64,000 nucleotides of DNA from assembly GCF_007991655.1 (NCBI RefSeq), contig NZ_BJYT01000011.1:1-64000 (forward strand), given 5' to 3'. The notes under the pieces are model-generated. The model was not told where the DNA came from. It searched no databases and saw only the letters and a program-made list of their open reading frames with translations. The position numbers were made by a program, and so were the translations under genes. This document shows, piece after piece, positions 44,777 through 53,989 of this stretch. This stretch comes from Segetibacter aerophilus. GTDB taxonomy: Bacteria > Bacteroidota > Bacteroidia > Chitinophagales > Chitinophagaceae. Each line of letters opens with the position of its first letter. The first letter of the stretch is position 1.

Positions 44777-45616
44777 TTACCTACCATCTGCTATTTGTGG
44801 TTCATTAATTTTACAGTATACTTGAGTAAAATAAGCCATCTTCAAAATTGCAAAAGCAAGGCCTCTAGAACCATCTCTAAACCCTCCATAAAACAAGAAA
44901 CTTCCGAAAAAGTAAGCTAGACCAATGAACGGGCCTTGCATCAATTTATACTTCAACTTCTGTTTCCAGGTCCACTTTTTTTTTTCACTTTTACTTAAAA
45001 TTGTCTTTAAAAATCTTTTAGCTTCCCAATTAGAATATTCATTATGCTTGATAATATAATCGGACACTCCTCTGAAATCTTGGTGGTCTATTCGATTTTT
45101 TATTCGACCTACTTTTCCATCTAATATCGGGTGCTCGTGTACTTCCATGTCGAGTTTACTCCACTGGTCCTCATCTATCTTCTCATATTCTCCGGCACCG
45201 ACTTTGAAAAGGGCAAGCTTTTTTAAAGGATATCCCCCTTTTAATTGTTTACCCATAAAATAAATAGTATAACTAAGCCAAAACCCTACTTTTTCCTCAT
45301 CTTTTAAGGCTATTCTCAGTTCCGATTTAAAGTCTTGGGTTAGGTATTCATCAGCATCAAGAAATAGCACCCATTTTGACTGTATATTATAATTTTTTAA
45401 AAACCAATTTCTTTTTTTTGGAAACTTACCATCCCACTCAAAATTTAAAACACTTGCTCCGTAATTTTCTGCTATCAGTTTTGTTGAATCAGTACTGCCA
45501 GAGTCTATAACTACTATTTCAATTACTAAATCATCCCCTATCGACTGTAAGCATTGTTCTAAATTCTTTTCTTCATTTTTTACCGGTATTGCAATAGTTA
45601 AATCGAGTCGAGACAT
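44777..45616 (-). CDS. GT2 glycosyltransferase, WaaE/KdtX-like
   Basis: A 279-residue inverting GT-A enzyme. It opens LTIAIPVKNEEKNLEQCLQSI, has DSGSTDST at about 39-46 and the metal-binding LFLDADEYL near 85-93. The pattern EVHEHPILDGKVGRIKNRIDH followed by DYIIKHNEYSNWEAKRF is characteristic of the WaaE/KdtX group that adds glucose-like residues to surface glycans. A hydrophobic C-terminal region (GPFIGLAYFFGSFLFYGGF) is likely membrane-associated. It is upstream of the giant gene with a 94-base spacer and downstream of the acetyltransferase gene. Confidence 0.9.
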   Translation of the reverse strand: MSRLDLTIAIPVKNEEKNLEQCLQSIGDDLVIEIVVIDSGSTDSTKLIAENYGASVLNFEWDGKFPKKRNWFLKNYNIQSKWVLFLDADEYLTQDFKSELRIALKDEEKVGFWLSYTIYFMGKQLKGGYPLKKLALFKVGAGEYEKIDEDQWSKLDMEVHEHPILDGKVGRIKNRIDHQDFRGVSDYIIKHNEYSNWEAKRFLKTILSKSEKKKWTWKQKLKYKLMQGPFIGLAYFFGSFLFYGGFRDGSRGLAFAILKMAYFTQVYCKINEPQIADGR

Positions 45617-45674
45617 TATTTCATGTTGAAGTAGTAGCTGCTCACTATAGGAAAATAGTAAGCGCTTTCACAAA

Positions 45675-46238
45675 TTATTTAAAACTGATAATATCAGCTG
45701 CGGGGATACGTTCTTTTATGGATTTGCAAGGATGACCTGCACAAATAGTCCATTCTGGCATGTCCTTCGTAACCACTGATCTAGCTCCTATTACACAGCC
45801 TCTTCCGATTGATACCCCTGGATGGACAAATGCCTCAGTAGCTATCCAAGCATGGTCGCCAATGATCACCGGTTTAGTAAATAGTGAAAATCCTGGGTCA
45901 GTATAATCATGAGTTCCTGTCACTATGTGCGCCCCTTGCGATATCACAACACGTCGGCCGACAATTATTCTATCCTGAGAATAAAGTATAGCACCATTAG
46001 CTATCCCGCACTGGTCCCCCAAAGAAAGATTCCAAGGAGCCCAAATCTTGACCCTAGGGTAAACATGCACTCCCGCGCCTACTTTAGCAGAAAACATTCT
46101 TAACACGAATGCTCGCCATCTATGAAAAGGATTGGGAGTATATCGAAAGAGCAGAGTATAAACAATATTCCAAATAACTCGACTTATGCGGTTCCTGATT
46201 GAGAAGGAAGGACTACAAGCAGTATCTTTATTCACCAT
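45675..46238 (-). CDS. wcaF: WcaF-like O-acetyltransferase
   Basis: Acetyl-CoA-dependent acyltransferase of 187 residues with a left-handed beta helix. The N-terminal segment FRYTPNPFHRWRAFVLRMFSAKVGAGVHVYPRVKIWAPWNLSLGD is typical of colanic-acid WcaF proteins. It is followed by hexapeptide repeats (CGIANGAILYSQDRIIVGRRVVISQGAHIVTGTHDYTDP), with a catalytic His in GTHDY. It ends HPCKSIKERI, also typical. It probably acetylates a sugar of the exopolysaccharide repeat unit. It lies between two genes of the assembly line on the same strand. Confidence 0.9.
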   Translation of the reverse strand: MVNKDTACSPSFSIRNRISRVIWNIVYTLLFRYTPNPFHRWRAFVLRMFSAKVGAGVHVYPRVKIWAPWNLSLGDQCGIANGAILYSQDRIIVGRRVVISQGAHIVTGTHDYTDPGFSLFTKPVIIGDHAWIATEAFVHPGVSIGRGCVIGARSVVTKDMPEWTICAGHPCKSIKERIPAADIISFK

Positions 46239-46284
46239 GTTATTTGTAATTCCCCCACAGATTTAACTTTGATATCACATTAAT

Positions 46285-47067
46285 TTAAACTTTAAAAAAA
46301 GGCAAAATAAAACGAAAAAGAGCGCGAAGGTAGCTTTCGAATCTCTTTTTTTTTGATTTGTAGTCTACACCCCAGTGAGCTCCAATTCCGGTTGGTTCAA
46401 CATTGAAAGGAAACCTTATTTGCACTGTTTTATTTTTTATTTTGGCTAGAGGTTTTAAGATGTTGAAATATACCAGTTCCATATGATGTAAATGTGGAGA
46501 CATCTTTCGTTTACTGTTGTATAGAACTTCCATATAAAAATCCTTCTGCACAATAAATAAAGTAGTTAAGACATAATGCTTTTTAAGCTTAAAGAAATCA
46601 AAGTCTCTGGAATCTGCAATCACATCATATTTTTTTACTAACACTTCGTCGATAAGTCTTGCTAATCTCGGGAAATATAGTCTTCCTGTCACTTTAACAA
46701 TATATTCTGCCTTAATTAAAAGTGCACTATGGTCAAAAGCATGGTCAATCATTTCTAATTCTGAGTAGCCATAGTGAAGGCCTGGTGGTATTTCAGTAGG
46801 TGTTATTGATAAAAATTCAACATCTCTTCGATACTTATTATTTTTGTCGACTACGTGCTTTAATTCTACTAAATCATAAGATGAATTTTCAATAAATACT
46901 ATTCCAGTGATTCGTTGTTCATCGTAATTCAACCAGTATAGCAATGAGGTCTTATAATCATTCAACCTTGTAGTCGGATCAGATCGTTTTACACTATTGA
47001 TATCTGGCGCGATACAAGCTGTCATCAATAATATAAAACCTCCTTTTGGAATAGTCGGACTCGTCAT
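46285..47067 (-). CDS. Unrecognised polysaccharide-locus protein, possible glycosyltransferase
   Basis: A soluble 260-residue protein without signal peptide or membrane helices. The start GGFILLMTACIAPDI and the segments LIKAEYIVKVTGRLYFPRLARLIDE and KKYDVIADSRDFDFFKLKK look like the GT-A-like core (K-x-T-G-R-Y/L followed by D-x-D-like residues) of several uncharacterised polysaccharide glycosyltransferases. HHMELVYFNIL is also seen in such proteins. I cannot name the family. Its position between two GT/acyltransferase genes in the same direction supports a role in repeat-unit synthesis. Codon-level features look like its neighbours. Confidence 0.6.
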   Translation of the reverse strand: MTSPTIPKGGFILLMTACIAPDINSVKRSDPTTRLNDYKTSLLYWLNYDEQRITGIVFIENSSYDLVELKHVVDKNNKYRRDVEFLSITPTEIPPGLHYGYSELEMIDHAFDHSALLIKAEYIVKVTGRLYFPRLARLIDEVLVKKYDVIADSRDFDFFKLKKHYVLTTLFIVQKDFYMEVLYNSKRKMSPHLHHMELVYFNILKPLAKIKNKTVQIRFPFNVEPTGIGAHWGVDYKSKKKRFESYLRALFRFILPFFKV

Positions 47068-47110
47068 CTTCTTTGTTAATAATTATAGTATAAATAGTTG
47101 GTCATGCTAC

Positions 47111-48286
47111 TTACGCTATTGCCTCCAAGAGTCTTTCTGTCGATTTATTAATATTAAAAGTACTGTCAAAAACTTTTTTTGCATTTTGTGACATCACTTT
47201 TTTTTCACCTTTTGTTAGAGAAACCCACCTTTTTAAAAGCTCAATTGTACCGGTAAGACTATTTTCCATCACTATACCAGCTTTTCCATCTTCAATTTCC
47301 TTCCATATATTAACTTGGTTTGAAATTAGAACGGGCTTCCCGCATCCAAGGGCTTCAACAACTGCAATCCCAAAGTTTTCCTGATGGCTGGGCAAGACAA
47401 ATGCTTGGCAGTCATAGAATGCGCCCCACTTCGCGTCACCATCAAGCATTCCTACTACAAAAATATCTGAACTACGCGAAGCCAATCTCTCAATTTGCTG
47501 TCCATAAAGCGTCTCTAAACCAGGACCCGCTATTACTAATGCAGGTAACTTAAATTGGGCTTCCCTTAAATTCAAATACGCTTTAACCAAAAGATCAATT
47601 CCTTTCTTTTCGTTCACCCTACCTAGATATAGTAAATAGTTTTTAGGAACTTTAAGTCCAAACTTCTTTTGAAATGCATCCGTCATGGCTTCTTTGTAGT
47701 CGGGCTGCGCATCTACCCCCAATCCCACCACTGATTCTTTTTTTGGTTCATATGGAGTGAAAGTTTTACGGGCTAGAATTTTTTCCATCTCGCAAGTAAA
47801 TAATAGTCCGTCCGAATTACGAATAACTTTACTTTCTATAAACTTCCAAAAAAGCCAATTTCTAATCGCTTTAAGTTTTCTTCCGCTGGTCTTTTGAAAG
47901 TAAGGGTCCAACATTCCATGTGGCATTACAAAAACTCTCGGTATTTTTTCATTTCTACTCAGTAGTACTCTTGCAGCTTTTCTTACTGCATAACTGGTAT
48001 ATAGCCAAAGGCCGTGAATTATAACAACGTCGTAGTTGCACAGATTCAATTGCAGCCAGCCTAACAACCCTCTATTATACTGCCAAGCGGTCTTACCGGA
48101 CCCAAGGGCATGAATTTGAAAAGAATAAGAAGCCAGGTAAGGAGCATCGAAAGTATCTAGGCTGACTGTCTGATTTAAGCAGCAGTTTTTATCCAGTCCT
48201 GCAATCATCATTTGGACAGCTTTACAAACACCTCCCATCTGCGGATCCATTGCAGCTACCACATGAAGAACTTTTAAATGGCCCAT
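47111..48286 (-). CDS. GT4 family glycosyltransferase
   Basis: A 391-residue GT-B glycosyltransferase. The acceptor half starts LKVLHVVAAMDPQMGGVCKAVQMMIAGL, and PHGMLDPYFQKTSGRKLKAIRNWLFWKF is a segment typical of this GT4 branch. The donor half has LLYLGRVNEKKGIDLLVKAYLNL, LVIAGPG and HQENFGIAVVEALGCGKPVLIS with the E-x7-E arrangement. It is preceded by a hexapeptide acyltransferase gene 25 bases upstream. It would transfer a sugar from a nucleotide donor to the growing lipid-linked oligosaccharide; the sugar is unknown. Confidence 0.92.
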   Translation of the reverse strand: MGHLKVLHVVAAMDPQMGGVCKAVQMMIAGLDKNCCLNQTVSLDTFDAPYLASYSFQIHALGSGKTAWQYNRGLLGWLQLNLCNYDVVIIHGLWLYTSYAVRKAARVLLSRNEKIPRVFVMPHGMLDPYFQKTSGRKLKAIRNWLFWKFIESKVIRNSDGLLFTCEMEKILARKTFTPYEPKKESVVGLGVDAQPDYKEAMTDAFQKKFGLKVPKNYLLYLGRVNEKKGIDLLVKAYLNLREAQFKLPALVIAGPGLETLYGQQIERLASRSSDIFVVGMLDGDAKWGAFYDCQAFVLPSHQENFGIAVVEALGCGKPVLISNQVNIWKEIEDGKAGIVMENSLTGTIELLKRWVSLTKGEKKVMSQNAKKVFDSTFNINKSTERLLEAIA

Positions 48287-48311
48287 TTACTTTGTTATTC
48301 TACAACTGTTT

Positions 48312-48974
48312 TTAATACACAAACCCCTCAGTTCTATAAAAATATTTGGAGTCTCGTGGAATGCTTTGCAACTCTTTCGCTGGAACTCCTCCGTATAACG
48401 CCCAGTTCTTGCTAAAGCTCTTATTTAAGAGAGACTTGGCGCCCAAAACAGAATAATCAGGCAAATTAGCTCCCCCTAGAATTACTACATTGGTTCCAAC
48501 AAATGTATAGCTTCCAATGTAGATAGGTCTACTATCCTGAATGTTTTCAAGCACGTTGATTGAGTGAGTTAATAGTTGAGAGTTATACCCTGCGATTGTT
48601 GAAAATTCCCCTATATATATAAGGTTAGTACAATCAAGATGATGACTTTTAGTTATTGCTGCATTATTTCTTAAAATTAATTTAGCTCTTCTCTCTTTTT
48701 GATGTTTGAAATGCACACCTCCAATATTTGTGGAATAACCTGTAATCCAATTGCTTCGGCCGATTATCGTGTTAACTCCCATCTCAATACAATCCAAATT
48801 AACAGCTACTGTAAAATGGTCTATTTTTGCTCCCGCAGCCATTTGCAACTCTTTAGGAAAAATCCACGCGAAACCTATAGAAGCTTTTGGGTCAATTTTA
48901 TAATTAAATAATTTATTTAAAAGAATTCTTCGGATAAACCAAGGAAACAGAAAGGTGAACAATTTTAGAATCAT
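48312..48974 (-). CDS. Hexapeptide-repeat acyltransferase
   Basis: A 220-residue left-handed beta-helix protein. It opens with a hydrophobic basic segment (LKLFTFLFPWFIRRILLNKLFNYKI), followed by hexapeptide repeats from about residue 28 to 195 (KASIGFAWIFPKELQMAAGAKIDHFTVAVNLDCIEMG, NTIIGRSNWITG, NAAITKSHHLDC, STIAGYNSQLL, YTFVGTNVVILGGANLPDYSVLGAKSL). The SHHLD motif supplies the likely catalytic His. It probably O-acetylates or otherwise acylates a sugar of the polymer. The short spacing on both sides (12 and 25 bases) places it in the polysaccharide operon. Confidence 0.85.
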   Translation of the reverse strand: MILKLFTFLFPWFIRRILLNKLFNYKIDPKASIGFAWIFPKELQMAAGAKIDHFTVAVNLDCIEMGVNTIIGRSNWITGYSTNIGGVHFKHQKERRAKLILRNNAAITKSHHLDCTNLIYIGEFSTIAGYNSQLLTHSINVLENIQDSRPIYIGSYTFVGTNVVILGGANLPDYSVLGAKSLLNKSFSKNWALYGGVPAKELQSIPRDSKYFYRTEGFVY

Positions 48975-48985
48975 TAATAGCTTAT

Positions 48986-50158
48986 TTAAGAGTTCTTTCT
49001 ATAGAAATTGAGATAAGCTTTAATCATTCGTTTATTATCAAACCTTGACCCGTTTTCAAATCCTTTGTCTATTAGTTTCTGCCGCGAGTCTTTATTTTGC
49101 AAAGAGAGATAGCCTTTTACAAAATCGTTTGGATTTCTTGGATCAAAGTGTAAGGCTGCTCCTCCGCTAATTTCAGGCATAGGTTCAATATTACTGGCTA
49201 TAACAGGTGCTCCACAGGCTTGCGCCTCAATCACTGGCCAGCCAAAACCTTCAGAAAAAGAGGGAAATATAAAAGCTTCACAAGAACTATAAAGGGCAAC
49301 TAAAGTGAGATGGTCAGGTTTTACAATTGAAAAGACGCGATCCTGTAGACCTAATGATTCGCTGTACTGAACTAGCTCACTGTTTATAGGTTCACCAGCA
49401 AAACAAATATTTAATGAGGTAGCACTTTCCATAATACTCGCCATGTCTAATAAAAGCCTTCTATTCTTTCTGGGTAAGCCAGAACCTACGTGTAAAATAA
49501 AAGGAACAGTGTCATCTATTCCTAACCTCTTAAGAACTTTCTTTGCTGACTCACTTGGCATAGGTTTAAATTCAGCATTAAATGCATTGTGAATAACCTT
49601 CCAGTTTTCCTTTCTTATTGTCTTACTATGGCATAACTCACAAAATTGGTTAAAGGTAAGTTGAGACACAAAGGCAATTGAATTTGCTTTATTCAAATAA
49701 CTCAAAATCCATTTTTGAAGTATTTTCCCCATCTTCGAGGCCGGCTGATAGCTTCCAAGCAGGCCCAACCCCCCTTTGATAGCGATGACATCGTGACAAG
49801 TAATGCTAGTACGGTTGGCGGGAAAATATTTTAGATAAGGAGCGTTGGAATGATCGCAAATATGATAATGGATACTGCTACTCTTGAAATTCTTACTGTT
49901 TAAACGCCTCTTGAGTACCAATGGGAAAATGAAATATTTATCGATATATCCCAACCATTTGCCTATCCCCGAGTTGCTTATACTAATACTAGACCCAAAT
50001 ATTCCAGTAGGCCACCAAATCTCAGAATCAATTCCCTCGTCTTTAAATCCAGAATTTAATAGATGAGCAAACCTAATCATGCTTTCCTGCTTATCCGGAC
50101 GATAATTACCGATGAGAACTATTTTTCGACTAGTTGGAAATTGGGCAGTTTCTCTCAT
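48986..50158 (-). CDS. GT4 family glycosyltransferase
   Basis: A 390-residue GT-B enzyme. It starts RKIVLIGNYRPDKQESMIRFAHLLNSG, has a central SITCHDVIAIKGGLG and GSGLPRKNRRLLLDMASIM at the start of the donor half. The donor-binding part reads SCEAFIFPSFSEGFGWPVIEAQACGAPVIASN. It is five bases downstream of the polymerase gene, so co-translation is likely. It adds one of the sugars of the repeat unit. Donor and acceptor cannot be read. Confidence 0.9.
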   Translation of the reverse strand: MRETAQFPTSRKIVLIGNYRPDKQESMIRFAHLLNSGFKDEGIDSEIWWPTGIFGSSISISNSGIGKWLGYIDKYFIFPLVLKRRLNSKNFKSSSIHYHICDHSNAPYLKYFPANRTSITCHDVIAIKGGLGLLGSYQPASKMGKILQKWILSYLNKANSIAFVSQLTFNQFCELCHSKTIRKENWKVIHNAFNAEFKPMPSESAKKVLKRLGIDDTVPFILHVGSGLPRKNRRLLLDMASIMESATSLNICFAGEPINSELVQYSESLGLQDRVFSIVKPDHLTLVALYSSCEAFIFPSFSEGFGWPVIEAQACGAPVIASNIEPMPEISGGAALHFDPRNPNDFVKGYLSLQNKDSRQKLIDKGFENGSRFDNKRMIKAYLNFYRKNS

Positions 50159-50163
50159 TGCAC

Positions 50164-51492
50164 TCAGTTAGATACGCGTAAAGAAGCAATAATTAACCCT
50201 CCTAAAAGTGTAGAAAAGCCTAGAGATGTAGGTTGTCCCCATTGCCCTTGTGGGATTAATAGAAGTCCAAAGCTCACTAAAACCCAGGGAAGTAAATTGC
50301 CAGACGCAATTTTTTTAAAACTAGCCCATGCGATTCGTATTGAAAAAAACACTCGGATTGCTATTAAAAATATTCCAAGCAGCGGGCCCATTTCTCCTAT
50401 TAACCTACCCCATTCACCTTCTGCAATTAAAAAAGTGGTCTCTCCTGTTAAAAGAGAACTGCCCACATTTGTGCCCATCCCAATTCCACGACCAAAAAAA
50501 GGTAAACCATACGAGTTTTTTATAGCCTCAACCATTCCACCTAAGTATCTATCTACCAATACTCCATTAAGTCCACCCTCACTTTCATTCGCAATCTCAT
50601 ATCTCTCAGAAAAAGCTCCAGTGGCGGTTTGAAAAAAACTAAATTTCGATAAACTTACAAGTGCAATTAAACCGACCAACAAGAAAAGTAGGATTTTGCC
50701 TAAGTTTTCGGGTTTTCTTCCTATGGCAACCCCAGTAAAAATCAAAGAAATAAGAACCTGAAATAATAGTCCTCTACTTATTGACAATGGAACAGCACAA
50801 ATTAAAGCTACTCCAGACGCTAATAATATGTATTTATTTATTTTTTCTGGGTTGAGAAAAAAGTAAATAATGAAGGGGGCTGCAAAGCTGTAGAAAAGAG
50901 TATTTCCGTTTGTGAAAGAAAAGGTACCAGGAGGTCGAAAAAATTCACCGGCACCGCTAAAACCAGCTCCTTGTAGTGAACCTCCAACTCCTCTATTCAC
51001 CCATGCTGACTGAGGACTATAAAACTGAAGAGTAACAAGAACGGTCATTGGTATTGCGATATAAAGTGTTGCTTTTCCTATCTTAACTACATCTTCCAAA
51101 TTAAAAATACGACCTATCGCAAACATTAGTGGGAAATGAATTAGCAGAATTCGGGCACCGAAGACAGCTACAGCTAGATTGCCATGTCCAAAAAAAAGCG
51201 AGGTAAAAAGCGCTATTACTCCGATTATGATAGTGAAAGTTAGATAAGGTGTAGAAGGTAAAAGCCCTAATCTCCAACTGGCTAAAACAATAAATAGTGC
51301 AATCGGATCTCGAACCACAAGCAAGGGTGTATCTAAAGCCGGCAATAACCATTTTCGTAATGCACCTTCAAAAATTAGCAGTAAAAAATATAGCCATACG
51401 GCTTTTTTTAAAAAAGTTGTCTTGTTATCGCTGATACCATCATAACTCTCATTATTAAAAGCTGTTATCCTATCCTGTTGCTTGTGCATCAT
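50164..51492 (-). CDS. Wzy-like O-antigen/exopolysaccharide polymerase
   Basis: Polytopic inner-membrane protein of about 440 residues with about ten to eleven hydrophobic helices and a large periplasmic loop (FQTATGAFSERYEIANESEGGLNGVL to GTNVGSSLLTGETTFLIAEGEWGRLIGEMG), typical of O-antigen ligase/Wzy polymerases. I chose the ATG at 51492; the frame continues to a TTG at 51507 that overlaps the upstream stop codon. It should polymerise lipid-linked repeat units in the periplasm. The neighbouring flippase, kinase and export genes support this role. The downstream GT4 starts five bases later. Confidence 0.85.
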   Translation of the reverse strand: MMHKQQDRITAFNNESYDGISDNKTTFLKKAVWLYFLLLIFEGALRKWLLPALDTPLLVVRDPIALFIVLASWRLGLLPSTPYLTFTIIIGVIALFTSLFFGHGNLAVAVFGARILLIHFPLMFAIGRIFNLEDVVKIGKATLYIAIPMTVLVTLQFYSPQSAWVNRGVGGSLQGAGFSGAGEFFRPPGTFSFTNGNTLFYSFAAPFIIYFFLNPEKINKYILLASGVALICAVPLSISRGLLFQVLISLIFTGVAIGRKPENLGKILLFLLVGLIALVSLSKFSFFQTATGAFSERYEIANESEGGLNGVLVDRYLGGMVEAIKNSYGLPFFGRGIGMGTNVGSSLLTGETTFLIAEGEWGRLIGEMGPLLGIFLIAIRVFFSIRIAWASFKKIASGNLLPWVLVSFGLLLIPQGQWGQPTSLGFSTLLGGLIIASLRVSN

Positions 51493-51503
51493 AACTTCCA
51501 AAA

Positions 51504-52742
51504 TCAAGAATTTTTAACGGCTTCTACTAATTCACGACCGTACACCTCCCAAGGTCTTTTTCTTGCGGTTTCCATAGCAGCTTTTCCGTTTTCGGCGATA
51601 ACACCTGGATTGTATAGCAATTTTTCAATTGCCTGTTGTAATTGAAAGGTGTTACCAGCATCAATTAACCAGCCATTTCCATTATTTTCGATAAGATCTG
51701 GCCCTGCGGTCCTATTGGTAGTTATTACCGGTGTCCCTTGTGACATTGCTTCAGTTATAACTAACCCAAACCCTTCAAAAAGAGAAGGGAAAATCAGGAC
51801 ATCATGCTGCTTCATAATGTCTAAAATATCTTTATGAGGCAATGATGGTATCCAAGTGTGCTTCAATAAAGCTTCATTAAGTACCAAACAATCTTCATTA
51901 ATTTTTTGACCAACTACAGTTAACTCTACGTGAGCACCGAGCGCTTCTACTGCTGCAAAGAGATCCGCAATCCCTTTTCGTTGAGAAAGACCCCCAACAA
52001 ACAATAGTTTTAAGGCTTTACCTGAAGACAAGTTTCTGTAACTTCTTTTGGCCGTAACGGTGGGAAATCCATATGGTATTACTTTGATTGGACATAGTAC
52101 TCCTGGAAATTGTTCCAAAGTCTTTGCTGTGAATTGGCTAGCAACAAAAATTGTGTCAGCCTGTGACAGCTCATAATCCTTGCGAACTAATTTTTTGTCA
52201 GAATCGGCTAAGCCTGTTAGGGTGCTTGTCCATTTTGGCCATCTTTCCTGCTCTACTGCTAATAGGTGCCTTGCTGCCCGCCAATATCCAATAGGTAAGT
52301 CGTAGAAGCATTTCATGTCCAATCTCTTTCCTTCTGCGAAAGAATACGCTGCTGCATCCTCATAAGCATAGACCGCTCGCGTTCCCTTTTTCGATAACAT
52401 CTTTAGTTGAGCTGCTACCTTTTTGTCGAACCTTTTGTAAACCTCATCAATGCTAAAAAAACCCTGTTCATGTTTTACCAGATTCTTAAACCCTAACTTT
52501 CCAGATATTAGCCTTCCCAGTTCCCTACCAGGAAAGGCTTTGGTAACAGATTTAAGCGCAGGATCAAAAGCTCTTCGTCTCAATTCTGAAAGTGCTTTTA
52601 CCGAAGCCAGATTATCTAGAACATCTCCTGGAAAAGTAGCAATAGAGGTGTAAAATCGGGCTAGTAGGTTAGCTTCCATAAGGCCTTTTGCTGCTGCTTT
52701 CACATTTGCATTGCCTGTTGGATGACCAAAAACTACCTTCAT
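51504..52742 (-). CDS. GT4 family glycosyltransferase
   Basis: A 412-residue GT-B enzyme. It starts MKVVFGHPTGNANVKAAAKGLMEANLLARFYTSIA, an acceptor-domain type often seen in Bacteroidota and cyanobacterial polysaccharide loci. The donor half has LKLLFVGGLSQRKGIADLFAAVEAL and SLFEGFGLVITEAMSQGTPVITTNRTAGPDLI with the E-x7-E residues. Its stop overlaps the region just upstream of the polymerase start (11 bases from the chosen ATG), so the genes are closely coupled. Substrate unknown. Confidence 0.92.
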   Translation of the reverse strand: MKVVFGHPTGNANVKAAAKGLMEANLLARFYTSIATFPGDVLDNLASVKALSELRRRAFDPALKSVTKAFPGRELGRLISGKLGFKNLVKHEQGFFSIDEVYKRFDKKVAAQLKMLSKKGTRAVYAYEDAAAYSFAEGKRLDMKCFYDLPIGYWRAARHLLAVEQERWPKWTSTLTGLADSDKKLVRKDYELSQADTIFVASQFTAKTLEQFPGVLCPIKVIPYGFPTVTAKRSYRNLSSGKALKLLFVGGLSQRKGIADLFAAVEALGAHVELTVVGQKINEDCLVLNEALLKHTWIPSLPHKDILDIMKQHDVLIFPSLFEGFGLVITEAMSQGTPVITTNRTAGPDLIENNGNGWLIDAGNTFQLQQAIEKLLYNPGVIAENGKAAMETARKRPWEVYGRELVEAVKNS

Positions 52743-52825
52743 TTTATTTATAAATTTCTTTAAAATTGCGGTAACGCATTAGTAATTGAAGTATAAATTG
52801 GTTGGTTAAACAATAGAAAGTAAGT

Positions 52826-53875
52826 TTAATTGTATTTAGAGTTGTTTAAACCATTAAAAATATTTAGATAAAGTCTCGAAACTTCAACTGACGTATGGGC
52901 TGCTAAATGCATGACAGCTTCACGTCGCAATTCCTCCTCTAGTTTAGGCTCTTTTAGTACTCTTAGCATAGACTGCACAAATGAGTTAATATCGCCCCTT
53001 TTAAATACGAGTCCTGCCTTTCCCACTGCATCCGGCAAACCTCCACCATCAGATACAATGGGTACGCAACCACAAGCCATTCCTTCTAATGCCACTATGC
53101 CAAAAGGTTCTTCCCACATTGAGGGAACTAAAAGAAAGCGATGCTCATTCAAACTTTTAACTAATACATCTCCCCGAAGAGCTCCTTTGAAAAAAACCCT
53201 ACCTGTTAATTTCAAATCGCATACAATTTTTTCTAACTTATCCCTTTCGGGGCCATCCCCAATTATAGTTAATGACAAGGAAGAAAAAGACGAGTTATCT
53301 TCTTGCTCTTTAAGTAACTGTTTAAAGGCTTGAATTGCCAAATCAGCTCCCTTATCAGACACCAACCGGCCAAGAAAAAGAAAATCACCTTTCTTTTCAA
53401 TATTTTCTAAGTGTTTAAAAGTATCCTCTTGATAAGGATTTCCAATAACAATGGAAGTCGGCCAACAACGTTTTCGTATTGCTTCGCTGCATGATATTAC
53501 TATTTTAGAGCGTTTCAACCATTTGAACTTAATTTTTTCTTGTAGGCCAACTGAACCATCTGCTTTAGTGATCCAAGTTTGGAGACTCGTAACCCAACCT
53601 CTATTAAAAAATATGCCGGGCCATGCCAGTCTAAGGGACAGGTTATTTTCAAATACCACATCTGCCCATCTGTGAACTCTAATAAGATCAAAAAAACCTG
53701 GACTCCTAATAACTTTAAATGGAAAAGTCTTTTTCCCTATTTCTTTAGTCCACGTTACCAAACAAACGTCGTACCCAGCATTATAAAAAGAATTCGCTAA
53801 AATCTCAGATATAGTCTCAATACCCCCTATGTCAGGGTAATATTTATGTGTAAGAAATAGGATTTTTAAAGCCAT
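52826..53875 (-). CDS. GT4 family glycosyltransferase
   Basis: A 349-residue GT-B enzyme. It opens LKILFLTHKYYPDIGGIETISEILANSFYNAGYDV. The donor half has FLFLGRLVSDKGADLAIQAFKQLL, LTIIGDGPERDKLEKI and EEPFGIVALEGMACGCVPIVSDGGG with the E-x7-E pair. It closely resembles the GT4 at 37109-38140 in length and motif wording, so the two may be paralogues or add related sugars. The gene is 83 bases upstream of the next GT4. Donor unknown. Confidence 0.92.
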   Translation of the reverse strand: MALKILFLTHKYYPDIGGIETISEILANSFYNAGYDVCLVTWTKEIGKKTFPFKVIRSPGFFDLIRVHRWADVVFENNLSLRLAWPGIFFNRGWVTSLQTWITKADGSVGLQEKIKFKWLKRSKIVISCSEAIRKRCWPTSIVIGNPYQEDTFKHLENIEKKGDFLFLGRLVSDKGADLAIQAFKQLLKEQEDNSSFSSLSLTIIGDGPERDKLEKIVCDLKLTGRVFFKGALRGDVLVKSLNEHRFLLVPSMWEEPFGIVALEGMACGCVPIVSDGGGLPDAVGKAGLVFKRGDINSFVQSMLRVLKEPKLEEELRREAVMHLAAHTSVEVSRLYLNIFNGLNNSKYN

Positions 53876-53989
53876 GTAAAATAAGTTCTTAGTCTACCTC
53901 TTCTTCTTTATTTTTTCTCAATAAAGTGATAAAAGGGGCTAAATGTAATTAGACTTTTAAAGCATTATTCATTTGCAGTAAAAGTTCCA

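Noticed and set aside
50063-50632. A 189-codon plus-strand frame antisense to the polymerase gene
   Set aside because: It is a shadow of the highly hydrophobic polymerase sequence; the sense frame has clear membrane helices.
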